Of a stretch of DNA of 5,755 nt, positions 1 to 5,477 are shown piece after piece. The stretch is from the NCBI GenBank assembly GCA_003225615.1, contig QIAS01000303.1, forward strand, positions 2,909 through 8,663, written 5' to 3'. Origin of the DNA: Acidobacteriota bacterium (lineage in GTDB: Bacteria > Acidobacteriota > Terriglobia > Terriglobales > Acidobacteriaceae). How positions within the stretch are numbered: the stretch's first letter is position 1; each line of letters begins with the position of its first letter. The notes under the pieces are model-generated. The model was not told the origin of the DNA and made no database searches. It saw only the letters and a list, made by a program, of their open reading frames with translations. The translations under genes were made by a program, and so were the position numbers.

Positions 1-227
1 ATAAAATTTACATGGCGCATATCGCGGCATTGCTCCTTGACTTGTTCCAGTCCTCCCAACGAACGCAACGCGGCATGACGGGCTTCTACCGGATCCAGCC
101 CTTGTGCAACGTATTCGTCGATCTGAGATTGAAGATGAAACTGCATCTCATCATTCAGATCCTGGTCGGCCTTGGCCTTCCAAAATAACGAGTGGAGACG
201 GAGCGGCAATTTGTAGTACCAACGCAT
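1..227 (-). CDS. ADOP-type ABC transporter permease, N-terminal fragment (MacB/FtsX-like)
   Basis: Only the first 75 codons are in the window; the rest lies beyond the left edge. The ATG is at 227-225 and the frame stays open to the edge. The visible protein is a soluble N-terminal region: a basic start (MRWYYKLPLRLHSLFW), then an acidic helix with DQDLNDEMQFHLQ at residues 21-33, then GLDPVEARHAAL at 43-54 and LGGLEQVKEQCRDMR at 57-71. This order (D/E-L-x-E-E-hydrophobic-x-x-H-L, then G-hydrophobic-x-P-x-E-A-R, then G-x-x-x-x-x-K-E-x-C-R-D) is the conserved cap I know from the large duplicated permeases common in Acidobacteriota. Those proteins are usually about 800 residues with MacB periplasmic-core and FtsX domains, none of which is visible here. 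The gene starts 12 nt after the padR stop, with only a weak GGGA upstream, so it is probably cotranscribed with padR and translated by coupling. Substrate is unknown. The family call is inferred from the N-terminal motif alone. Confidence 0.82.
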   Translation of the reverse strand, partial: MRWYYKLPLRLHSLFWKAKADQDLNDEMQFHLQSQIDEYVAQGLDPVEARHAALRSLGGLEQVKEQCRDMRHVNF

Positions 228-239
228 AGATCAATCCCG

Positions 240-569
240 TTATGTTGCCTCCAGTACCAGATCAATGGCTCCTGCAAGACGGTTCCACTGGGCCTGCTGT
301 TGCCGCAAGTACCTGGCGCCATCTCGTGTAAGCGAGTAATACCTGGCGCGGCGATTGTTTTCGGATTCGCCCCACTTCGCCTGAATCCAGCCCTGTTGTT
401 CCAGTCGGTGCAGCGCTGGATAAAGGGCGCCCTGGTTGACCTGCAAAACGTCTTTGGAAATTTGCTTGATGCGTTGGGCAATGCCCCAGCCGTGCATGGG
501 CTGCAGCGCAACCGTCTTCAGGATCAATAGGTCAAGCGTGCCCTGGACCAGGTCTGTAGGCTTTCCCAA
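240..569 (-). CDS. PadR-family transcriptional regulator
   Basis: A 109-residue cytoplasmic DNA-binding protein, typical of the short PadR subfamily with a winged helix and little else. It opens with the family pattern LVQGTLDLLILKTVA (residues 7-21), followed by HGWGIAQRI (26-34), the recognition region VNQGALYPALHRLEQQGWI (44-62) and the wing with RRARYYSLTRDGARYL (73-88). The start is TTG at 569-567. No ATG or GTG fits the conserved N-terminus, and on the minus strand AGGAG lies 9 nt upstream, so this start is well supported. It sits 12 nt ahead of the ADOP permease gene, a pairing frequent in Acidobacteriota, and likely represses its own two-gene unit. The inverted and direct repeats immediately upstream fit autoregulation, but the ligand or signal cannot be told. 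The family call is firm; the regulatory target is inference. Confidence 0.93.
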   Translation of the reverse strand: MGKPTDLVQGTLDLLILKTVALQPMHGWGIAQRIKQISKDVLQVNQGALYPALHRLEQQGWIQAKWGESENNRRARYYSLTRDGARYLRQQQAQWNRLAGAIDLVLEAT

Positions 570-578
570 TGACGTTTT

Positions 579-623
579 CTCCTGTCAATAAGTGACAAGA
601 ACGATAAATTAGACTCCTGTCAA
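579..623. repeat. 10-bp direct repeat flanking the padR promoter
   Basis: CTCCTGTCAA occurs at 579-588 and again at 614-623, 35 bp apart. On the minus strand it reads TTGACAGGAG. The upstream copy supplies a perfect -35 hexamer (TTGACA). The downstream copy contains the AGGAG ribosome binding site of padR, and its TTGACA half is one arm of the TGTCA-N5-TGACA repeat. A third, imperfect half-site, TTGACG (630-625), abuts the upstream copy. The repeats are seen directly; a role as paired operator half-sites is inference. Confidence 0.55.
583..597. promoter_or_regulatory. Operator-like inverted repeat TGTCA-N5-TGACA before padR
   Basis: TGTCA (583-587) and TGACA (593-597) are perfect inverted arms around a 5-bp spacer, ATAAG. 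The site lies 14-28 bp upstream of the padR start codon, between the proposed -10 box and the ribosome binding site, a classic position for a repressor. PadR operators are often described as ATGT-N8-ACAT; the TGT-N9-ACA spacing here is close but not identical. Binding by the adjacent PadR protein is inference from position and symmetry. Confidence 0.5.
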
Positions 624-630
624 CCGTCAA
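601..630 (-). promoter_or_regulatory. Candidate promoter of padR-permease unit
   Basis: Read on the minus strand, TTGACG (630-625) is separated by 18 bp from TATCGT (606-601). These match the sigma-70 consensus at 5 of 6 and 4 of 6 positions. A start near 594 would give a leader of about 25 nt carrying the padR ribosome binding site. A second box, TTGACA (623-618), matches the -35 consensus perfectly, but its best -10 partner at 17 bp (TCTTGT, 600-595) is poor. No transcript data exist here, so which pair is used remains open. Confidence 0.4.
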
Positions 631-758
631 GGGAAGCAAGACGCAAATATATTTTTCGATTTTGTTACCGCAAGGTCTATGCAGGTCCGGAATACAGCTG
701 GGGGCATGCTCCAATTCAGTTGTTGCAAGTGCAGCCCGGAAATCTGAAACTAGAGTCA

Positions 759-1478
759 ATGACTGCCATCGCCGTAATTCCCGCGCGCCTGGCTTCCACC
801 CGCCTTCCTCGCAAGATGCTGCGCGAAATTGCGGGGCAGCCCTTGCTCGCTTATGTCTACCGCGCTGCGGCCTCTTCCTCTTTACTTGACGATGTGATCA
901 TCGCTACAGACTCAGAGGAAATTCTGGGAGTTTGTCAAAAAAACAACTGGCACGCGCGAATGACCTCCGCCGCGCACCGCAATGGGACGGAGCGAGTACA
1001 CGAAATTGCGAACTCCATAGCTGCGGACGTCTACATCAACGTGCAGGGTGACGAGCCACTCATACGCCCCGAGCACATCTCGGCCTTGCTCGATGTGATG
1101 AAGGATCCGGCCGTACAAGTCGGGAGTCTCAAGGCTCCGGCATCCGCCTCCGATATTCAGAATCCGAACGCGGTGAAAGTGGTTACCGATACAAGTGGCC
1201 GCGCCTTGTATTTCTCGCGTGCCACCATCCCTTTCGATCGGGATGGAACGCGGCCTCGCTACTGCATCCACATGGGCCTCTATGCGTATCGCAAAGCAGC
1301 CCTGGATCGATACTCCTCGTTCCCGGAATCGCTACTGGAGCGTAGCGAGCGGCTTGAGCAATTGCGGTTTCTCGAAAATGGCATTCCCATTCATGTGGGC
1401 GAGACGTCCTACGACACAGTGAGAGTGGATACGGAAGAAGATTTTCAGCGCGTACAAAAGCTGCTCTCAATCCCCTGA
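759..1478 (+). CDS. kdsB: 3-deoxy-manno-octulosonate cytidylyltransferase (CMP-Kdo synthetase)
   Basis: The 239-residue cytoplasmic enzyme transfers CMP from CTP to Kdo, giving CMP-Kdo for LPS inner-core (or capsule) assembly. The nucleotide-binding start IPARLASTRLPRKML spans residues 7-21. NVQGDEPL (94-101) carries the metal-binding Asp98, and VDTEED (223-228) carries the second metal Asp224, at nearly the same positions as in the E. coli enzyme. NPNAVKVV (135-142), ALYFSRATIPFDRD (149-162) and HMGLYAYR (171-178) are further family blocks. Length is slightly under the usual 245-255, mainly because the loop after residue 161 is short. The ATG at 759 is chosen because homology begins at once; an in-frame TTG at 720 would add 13 residues without family resemblance. 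The upstream ribosome binding site is weak. One oddity: the segment aligned to E. coli ADHQSGTER reads AAHRNGTER here, losing the Asp. No Kdo synthesis or transfer gene is adjacent in this window. Confidence 0.95.
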   Translation: MTAIAVIPARLASTRLPRKMLREIAGQPLLAYVYRAAASSSLLDDVIIATDSEEILGVCQKNNWHARMTSAAHRNGTERVHEIANSIAADVYINVQGDEPLIRPEHISALLDVMKDPAVQVGSLKAPASASDIQNPNAVKVVTDTSGRALYFSRATIPFDRDGTRPRYCIHMGLYAYRKAALDRYSSFPESLLERSERLEQLRFLENGIPIHVGETSYDTVRVDTEEDFQRVQKLLSIP

Positions 1479-1493
1479 GCAATACTTGTTTTA

Positions 1494-2651
1494 CTAACCG
1501 CGGAGCGCGGCGGTGCCTTGTGACCACGCCTTGGCCGCGGCCACACGCTTGGAAATCGCAGGATGCGAATGGAAGAACCACTCCACCCACTTGGAGGGGG
1601 AGCGTTCGGCCAGGTTCTGATCAGCCAACTTGTTCATCGACGAGATGAACGGGTTGACTGTGGCAATCGACTTGAAAGCGTAGCGGTCGGCCTGGCGTTC
1701 ATTGAAGCGGGAATAGGCATTCAGTACCGGCATCAGAAGAAACGAGAGGACGGTGGAGACCAGAGCGAGCAGAGGAAAGTTGGCAAAATCTGACAAAGTC
1801 TCAAACATGTGCTGCTTGTCAATGGCGTAATGCAGCACGGCATTAGCGGCCCAGAATCCAAAGAAAGTAATGCCCGCCTGAACCAGGATGCTCTTCACAA
1901 TGTGCCGGTGCACGTGATGGCCCAACTCGTGCGCCAGAACGGCTTCGATCTCATCGTAGGAATAGTTGTCCAGCAGCGTGTCAGCAAGGATGATGCGGCG
2001 CGTCGCGCCCAGTCCGGTAAGAGCCGCGTTGGCTTTCTTGCTCTTTTCTGAGAGCTTCCACTTGTAAACCCCGCGTACGCGGGTTCCGGCGCGTTGGCCG
2101 AGCCGTACCAGGCGGCTTTTCAGCTCTTCGTTATCCAATGGTTCAAACTTGTAAAAAATAGGGAATAGAACGACCGGGGCAATTTGCGCCAGCAATATGA
2201 ATAGCGCCATGAATACAGCCCAGGTAATCAGCCACCAGTGTTCCGGAAATTGCCGAATAATGAAGTAGAGCAACTCGGCGACGATGGAGGCCATGATCAG
2301 CCCGACCATGAAACTCTTCGTTTCATCCCATATCCAGGAACGCAGCTTCTGGTTGGAAAGATTGAAACGGTGCTCGAGGCGAAAGCCGTAGTAATCCAGC
2401 CCCAGGCCGGCCAGCTTCCCGATCAATAACAGCATGGCGATGTATAGAAATACGGAAAGCGCGTAGTGCTGAGCAGCTGCGCGGTATGCCAGATCACGCA
2501 ATGAGCCAGTCCAGCCCGTTGCCAGAAGGGCAACGAGCAGCAGGAAGCCGACGGCGAAATCGGCAATGCCCAACCAGCGCTTGGTGCGGTTGTAGCGCCG
2601 CGATTCGGGAGAATCCGCCGGGACCGAAAGTGCCTGTTCTGCAACGCTCAT
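1494..2651 (-). CDS. M48 family membrane metalloprotease, Ste24 / CAAX prenyl protease 1-like
   Basis: A 385-residue integral membrane zinc endopeptidase. The zinc motif HELGHH is at residues 241-246 (His241, Glu242, His245); the third ligand is Glu318 in NERQAD, with Asp322. The Ste24-type blocks FPIFYKFEPL (163-172), a K/N-rich stretch ending ANAALTGLGATRRIILADTLL (207-227) and the C-terminal HSHPAISKRV (361-370) are present. About six hydrophobic segments occur, near 29-45, 63-84, 113-133, 140-167, 257-277 and 290-312. This suits the Ste24 fold of helices enclosing a catalytic chamber. Bacterial members probably act in membrane protein quality control rather than CAAX processing; the substrate here is unknown. 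The ATG at 2651-2649 is preferred because GGGAG sits just upstream, although only 3 nt away. An in-frame TTG at 2675 would add eight residues and lacks such a site. The gene lies 93 bp after the mutase gene, possibly in the same transcript, and converges on kdsB. Confidence 0.93.
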   Translation of the reverse strand: MSVAEQALSVPADSPESRRYNRTKRWLGIADFAVGFLLLVALLATGWTGSLRDLAYRAAAQHYALSVFLYIAMLLLIGKLAGLGLDYYGFRLEHRFNLSNQKLRSWIWDETKSFMVGLIMASIVAELLYFIIRQFPEHWWLITWAVFMALFILLAQIAPVVLFPIFYKFEPLDNEELKSRLVRLGQRAGTRVRGVYKWKLSEKSKKANAALTGLGATRRIILADTLLDNYSYDEIEAVLAHELGHHVHRHIVKSILVQAGITFFGFWAANAVLHYAIDKQHMFETLSDFANFPLLALVSTVLSFLLMPVLNAYSRFNERQADRYAFKSIATVNPFISSMNKLADQNLAERSPSKWVEWFFHSHPAISKRVAAAKAWSQGTAALRG

Positions 2652-2744
2652 ACGCTCCCTTTGATTATCGCTCAATTAATGCCCACTTTGTCGGGAGGCA
2701 GCCATTCCGAGGTGCAGTGTACCCGCGGATGGACAGGAGCAGAG

Positions 2745-4211
2745 TCACTCCGCGCGGCCAGTCACAAAGTTCTCGGCTTGGGCGAGAATGTCGTTAACCA
2801 ACTCGGGGGAGGCCGCTTCCGCGTAGACCCGCAGTAGAGGCTCGGTGCCGGAGGCTCGGAACAGAACCCATGGTTCAGCCCCGTGAGCAGGGGCTGGGGC
2901 ATCCAGAAAGAACTTGACCCCATCAAGAGTTTCTTTCTTGAGCACTGCAAAGCCATCCAGCTTGTTGGTCGAATCGGAGTGGGCTCGCCGTATGGCTCCT
3001 TGCTTCACTTCCTCGGCGATGTGCAGGTCACGCCGCCCGTAATAGTGCGGTCCAAACTCGCGCTGCAAATCCGCTACCAGCTGCCCGAGTGGCTTGCCCT
3101 CTTCCGCCATGACATTTGCCAGCAATAAAGAATTCAGGATGCCGTCACGCTCGGGAATATAACGTCCGTAACCGATGCCGCCCGATTCCTCGCCGCCCAT
3201 CGCGATCTCGCGTTCCATCATCAGGTCGGCAATGTACTTGAAGCCGATGGGACATTCGTGCAACTTCCGTCCATGCTTGGCGGCAATTCGATCGAGCATG
3301 CGTGTGGTATTGAAAGCGCGGACCACGTCCCCCGGCCACTTCTTACGTTCCAGAACCCAACGCAGCAGAATGGCAAAGCACTTGTGTGAATCCACAAAGC
3401 TGCCATCTTCGGCGACTGCGCCGATGCGATCGGCATCGCCATCGGTAGCCAGACCGGCCTGGCAGCGTTCCTTCACCACGGTTTTCTGCAACATTGCAGT
3501 GTGTGGCTCAATCGGCTCGGGGTTGATGTCGGGAAATAAGGGATTCAACTCCTGGCGGATTGCCACATGCTTAATGCCGCGGTCCGCAAAAATTCGCGTT
3601 ACCACCCCGCGACCCGAGCCATACATGGAATCGATGGCAAATTTGACGTTCGCTTTGCTGATCAGTTCCATGTCAGCGAACTTGCAGATAGCGTCAACGT
3701 ACGGAGCTTTGAGATCGGCCTCTTCAATCCTTGCCGCGGAAGCCGTCTTGGGCATGGCATCTGCCTGGAGCTCGTGCTCCACCAGTTTCATAATCGCGGG
3801 AGTAGCTGACCCGCCAAATTTCCCTTTGAACTTCACTCCATTCCAGTTCCATGGATTGTGGCTGGAGGTCACTACCACGCCGCCGGCAGCTCCGCGTTGT
3901 TTAACCGCTAGAGAGATGGCGGGCGTGGGAGTGTAGTCGTTGGCCAGAATCACAGGAACGCCTGCCCTGGCGAGCACTTCGGCGACAACCAGCGCCGCGC
4001 GTTGCGAGGCAAAACGCGTGTCATACCCAAGCACAACACCCTTGCTGCTGTCTTCATTTTTCAGCACGTAAGAGGCGATGGCGCCGGCTACGCGACGCAC
4101 GTTCTCGAAAGTGAAGTCATCTGCGATGATGCCGCGCCAACCGTCAGTGCCAAACTTGATTACGGCTTTCGTGGATTCTTCTTTAGGAGGTGTAATCACT
4201 TCTGTCGCCAT
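2745..4211 (-). CDS. Phosphohexomutase (phosphoglucomutase/phosphomannomutase, alpha-D-phosphohexomutase superfamily)
   Basis: The 488-residue cytoplasmic enzyme interconverts hexose 1- and 6-phosphates through a phosphoserine and a bound bisphosphate sugar. All four domains are represented. KFGTDGWRGI at 19-28 is the N-terminal signature. The catalytic loop VTSSHNP (114-120) has Ser117 as the phosphorylated residue, followed by NWNGVKFKG (122-130). The metal loop DGDADR (257-262) has Asp257, Asp259 and Asp261. The sugar loop GGEESGG (339-345) contacts the substrate, and RASGTEPLLR (452-461) is the phosphate-binding loop of domain 4. All expected catalytic groups are intact and the length is normal. 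Glucose versus mannose preference cannot be read from these motifs. Placement 20 nt after manC and downstream of manA suggests it supplies mannose-1-phosphate, so a phosphomannomutase or dual activity is my inference. The ATG at 4211 begins a short poorly conserved leader before the domain. No close consensus ribosome binding site is seen, which fits coupling to manC. Confidence 0.95.
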   Translation of the reverse strand: MATEVITPPKEESTKAVIKFGTDGWRGIIADDFTFENVRRVAGAIASYVLKNEDSSKGVVLGYDTRFASQRAALVVAEVLARAGVPVILANDYTPTPAISLAVKQRGAAGGVVVTSSHNPWNWNGVKFKGKFGGSATPAIMKLVEHELQADAMPKTASAARIEEADLKAPYVDAICKFADMELISKANVKFAIDSMYGSGRGVVTRIFADRGIKHVAIRQELNPLFPDINPEPIEPHTAMLQKTVVKERCQAGLATDGDADRIGAVAEDGSFVDSHKCFAILLRWVLERKKWPGDVVRAFNTTRMLDRIAAKHGRKLHECPIGFKYIADLMMEREIAMGGEESGGIGYGRYIPERDGILNSLLLANVMAEEGKPLGQLVADLQREFGPHYYGRRDLHIAEEVKQGAIRRAHSDSTNKLDGFAVLKKETLDGVKFFLDAPAPAHGAEPWVLFRASGTEPLLRVYAEAASPELVNDILAQAENFVTGRAE

Positions 4212-4231
4212 AAATGAGTGTGGCCCGCCCT

Positions 4232-5356
4232 TTAGACAAGCTTATTCAATTTCTTTTCGTCCAGATGTTTTACGATTTTGCCCACATCCTGAGAATGCCG
4301 CCGCGTGGTGATGAGCAGCGCGTCCTCGGTTTCCACCACCACTACATCGCTGACGCCAACCGTAGCCACGAATTTGCCCGGTGCGTGCACATAGTTTCCT
4401 TCGGCGTTCAAAGTGAAGCTGCCTGCGCCAGAGATGACATTGCCGTCAGCGGGGTTGCTCTTGGCCACGTGGTGTTCGTGCAAGGCAGTCCAGGAGCCCA
4501 GATCGTTCCAGCCAAAATTCGCGGGGAGGCAAAAAATCCTGGAATTGTGCTCACCCTTGGCCGAGCGCGGTTCGAGCACCGCGTAGTCGATGCTGATGTT
4601 CTCGCATTTGGGATACAGCCGGCGGAATGTAGCGTCAAATTTAGCTGTGCCAAATGCGGCGGCAATCCTCTCCAGCAGCGGCGCGGTCTTGGGCAGATGC
4701 TCCCGCAACGCGTTGGTCAGGGTGCGGGCGCTCCACAAAAACATTCCGCTATTCCAGTAGTAATTGCCGGCATTCAAAAATTCAGCGGCAAGTTGTACGT
4801 CAGGTTTTTCAGTGAAACGGCGCACCGGGAGCGGATCTGATTCGCGCGCCGGATAGCCGGCCTCGATGTAGCCATACCCTGTTTCGGGACGGGTGGGTTG
4901 GATGCCCAGCACAACGATGTTTTCTCCCTCGGCGGCGATTGAGATGCCCTGCTTCAGGACTTGGCGATAACGGGCTTCATCTCCAATGACGTGATCGGAG
5001 GGAAACATCCCGATCACCGCGTCGGGATCGTCACGCAGGAGAAGAAAGGCGGCCAGTCCGATGGCTGGCGCGGTATTTCGTCCCACCGGTTCAGCAACAA
5101 TCTGGCGCTTGCTTAATTTGGGCAACTGTCGCGCGATTTCACCCTGAAGATCCTCGTTGGTAATAATCCAGAAACGCGCGGCGGGGGCCAAAGCCAGCAG
5201 GCGGGAGACGGCCTGCTGGATCATCGTCTGCTTGCCGTCAAGCGCGAGCAACTGCTTGGCGCGGCGCTTTCGGCTCATTGGCCAGAAACGCGTACCACGG
5301 CCGCCGGCAAGGATTACGGGATAAAAGTTAATCTTCTTCGCCACGAAGTCACGCAA
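4232..5356 (-). CDS. manC: Mannose-1-phosphate guanylyltransferase (GDP-mannose pyrophosphorylase)
   Basis: This cytoplasmic nucleotidyltransferase makes GDP-mannose and pyrophosphate from mannose-1-phosphate and GTP. Counting from the longest start, VILAGGRGTRFWPMSR (14-29) with AKQLL (33-37) forms the pyrophosphorylase signature. EPVGRNTAPAIGLAA (89-103), FPSDHVIGD (118-126), ETGYGYIEAG (158-167), FTEKPD (181-186) and NSGMFLW (202-208) build the active site. SIDYAVLE (255-262) and FGWNDLGSW (281-289) are typical of the mannose enzyme. At 374 residues it is monofunctional; the cupin-type isomerase domain of two-domain ManC proteins is absent, consistent with a separate manA just upstream. 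The start is uncertain: TTG at 5356-5354 is the longest, GTG at 5344-5342 gives 370 residues, and neither has a clear ribosome binding site. Homology begins near residue 11 (FYPVILAGG). The signature shows RAKQ where many relatives have RPKQ; the lysine is kept. The stop lies 20 nt before the mutase ATG. Confidence 0.94.
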   Translation of the reverse strand: MRDFVAKKINFYPVILAGGRGTRFWPMSRKRRAKQLLALDGKQTMIQQAVSRLLALAPAARFWIITNEDLQGEIARQLPKLSKRQIVAEPVGRNTAPAIGLAAFLLLRDDPDAVIGMFPSDHVIGDEARYRQVLKQGISIAAEGENIVVLGIQPTRPETGYGYIEAGYPARESDPLPVRRFTEKPDVQLAAEFLNAGNYYWNSGMFLWSARTLTNALREHLPKTAPLLERIAAAFGTAKFDATFRRLYPKCENISIDYAVLEPRSAKGEHNSRIFCLPANFGWNDLGSWTALHEHHVAKSNPADGNVISGAGSFTLNAEGNYVHAPGKFVATVGVSDVVVVETEDALLITTRRHSQDVGKIVKHLDEKKLNKLV

Positions 5357-5399
5357 TTAGCATGCACAGCTACTATCCCTGATCTGAAGTCTAGGTTTT

Positions 5400-5435
5400 C
5401 TTGGCGAACTTTGCGAACACTTTGCATCCTTTGCG
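5400..5435. repeat. Four degenerate CTTTGCG heptamers
   Basis: CTTGGCG (5400-5406), CTTTGCG (5409-5415), CTTTGCA (5420-5426) and CTTTGCG (5429-5435) are spaced 9, 11 and 9 bp apart. On the minus strand they read CGCAAAG, TGCAAAG, CGCAAAG, CGCCAAG. From memory this resembles short intergenic repeats of the form ACCGCAAAGGACGCAAAG scattered through genomes of several environmental phyla, including Acidobacteriota. I cannot search for other copies here. Function is unknown. Confidence 0.7.
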
Positions 5436-5454
5436 GTCAAAAGCTTTTTACCGC
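5433..5454. repeat. 22-bp near-perfect palindrome between manA and manC
   Basis: The outer arms GCGGT (5433-5437) and ACCGC (5450-5454) enclose the perfect core AAAAGCTTTT (5439-5448). Ten of eleven pairs match; only the C5438/T5449 pair is broken. The left arm shares its GCG with the last heptamer repeat, so the two elements form one unit. Neither strand shows a T-run directly after the arms, so it does not look like a standard intrinsic terminator. It could be a protein-binding site, an mRNA hairpin between manA and manC, or the end structure of a dispersed repeat. Confidence 0.72.
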
Positions 5455-5477
5455 TTCGCCTGGATGTAAGAGTAAAA

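Larger units (their letters stand above)
570..758. other. Divergent intergenic region padR / kdsB
   Basis: These 189 bp separate the divergently transcribed padR and kdsB genes. The padR-proximal half (about 570-630) carries the repeats and promoter candidate described separately. The middle (about 641-668) is A+T-rich. On the kdsB side I find no convincing -35/-10 pair and only a weak purine stretch before the ATG. No RNA gene, hairpin terminator or small gene with coding character is evident. Confidence 0.6.
5357..5477. other. Intergenic gap between manA and manC
   Basis: This 121-bp gap separates two genes of one pathway on the minus strand. Its centre (5400-5454) is filled by the heptamer repeats and palindrome listed separately. 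The rest (5357-5399 and 5455-5477) shows no recognisable promoter, ribosome binding site or terminator. The other internal gaps of this cluster are 20 and 93 bp, so this spacer is the widest. Confidence 0.6.

Noticed and set aside
720..758. TTG start 13 codons upstream for kdsB
   Set aside because: The added residues have no resemblance to the KdsB N-terminus, whereas the ATG at 759 leads straight into the conserved IPAR block.
532..759. 75-codon minus-strand frame spanning the padR-kdsB intergenic region
   Set aside because: It overlaps the 5' end of padR and the promoter-like repeats, and its sequence shows no domain or coding character. It is most likely a chance frame.
1498..1510. CCGCG-GAG-CGCGG hairpin at the 3' end of the M48 gene as a terminator
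   Set aside because: The stem is only 5 bp, sits within the last codons of the M48 gene, and no T-run follows on either strand.
2662..2690. GATAAT as a -10 box with CCGACA as -35 for the M48 gene
   Set aside because: The spacing is about 19 bp and the -10 ends 12 nt before the ATG, so the transcript would barely include the ribosome binding site.
3175..3936. 253-codon open frame on the plus strand opposite the phosphohexomutase gene
   Set aside because: It lies wholly antisense to a gene with every family motif intact. Its protein resembles no family I know, and the frame is explained by codon bias of the opposite strand.
4214..4840. 208-codon open frame on the plus strand opposite manC
   Set aside because: It is antisense to an intact manC, shows no recognisable domain, and has no independent promoter or ribosome binding site that I can see.
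5433..5454. Palindrome between manA and manC as an intrinsic terminator of manA
   Set aside because: On the minus strand the bases following the arms are AAAGGATG, with no T-run. The T-rich part lies inside the palindrome core. A terminator role is not supported.
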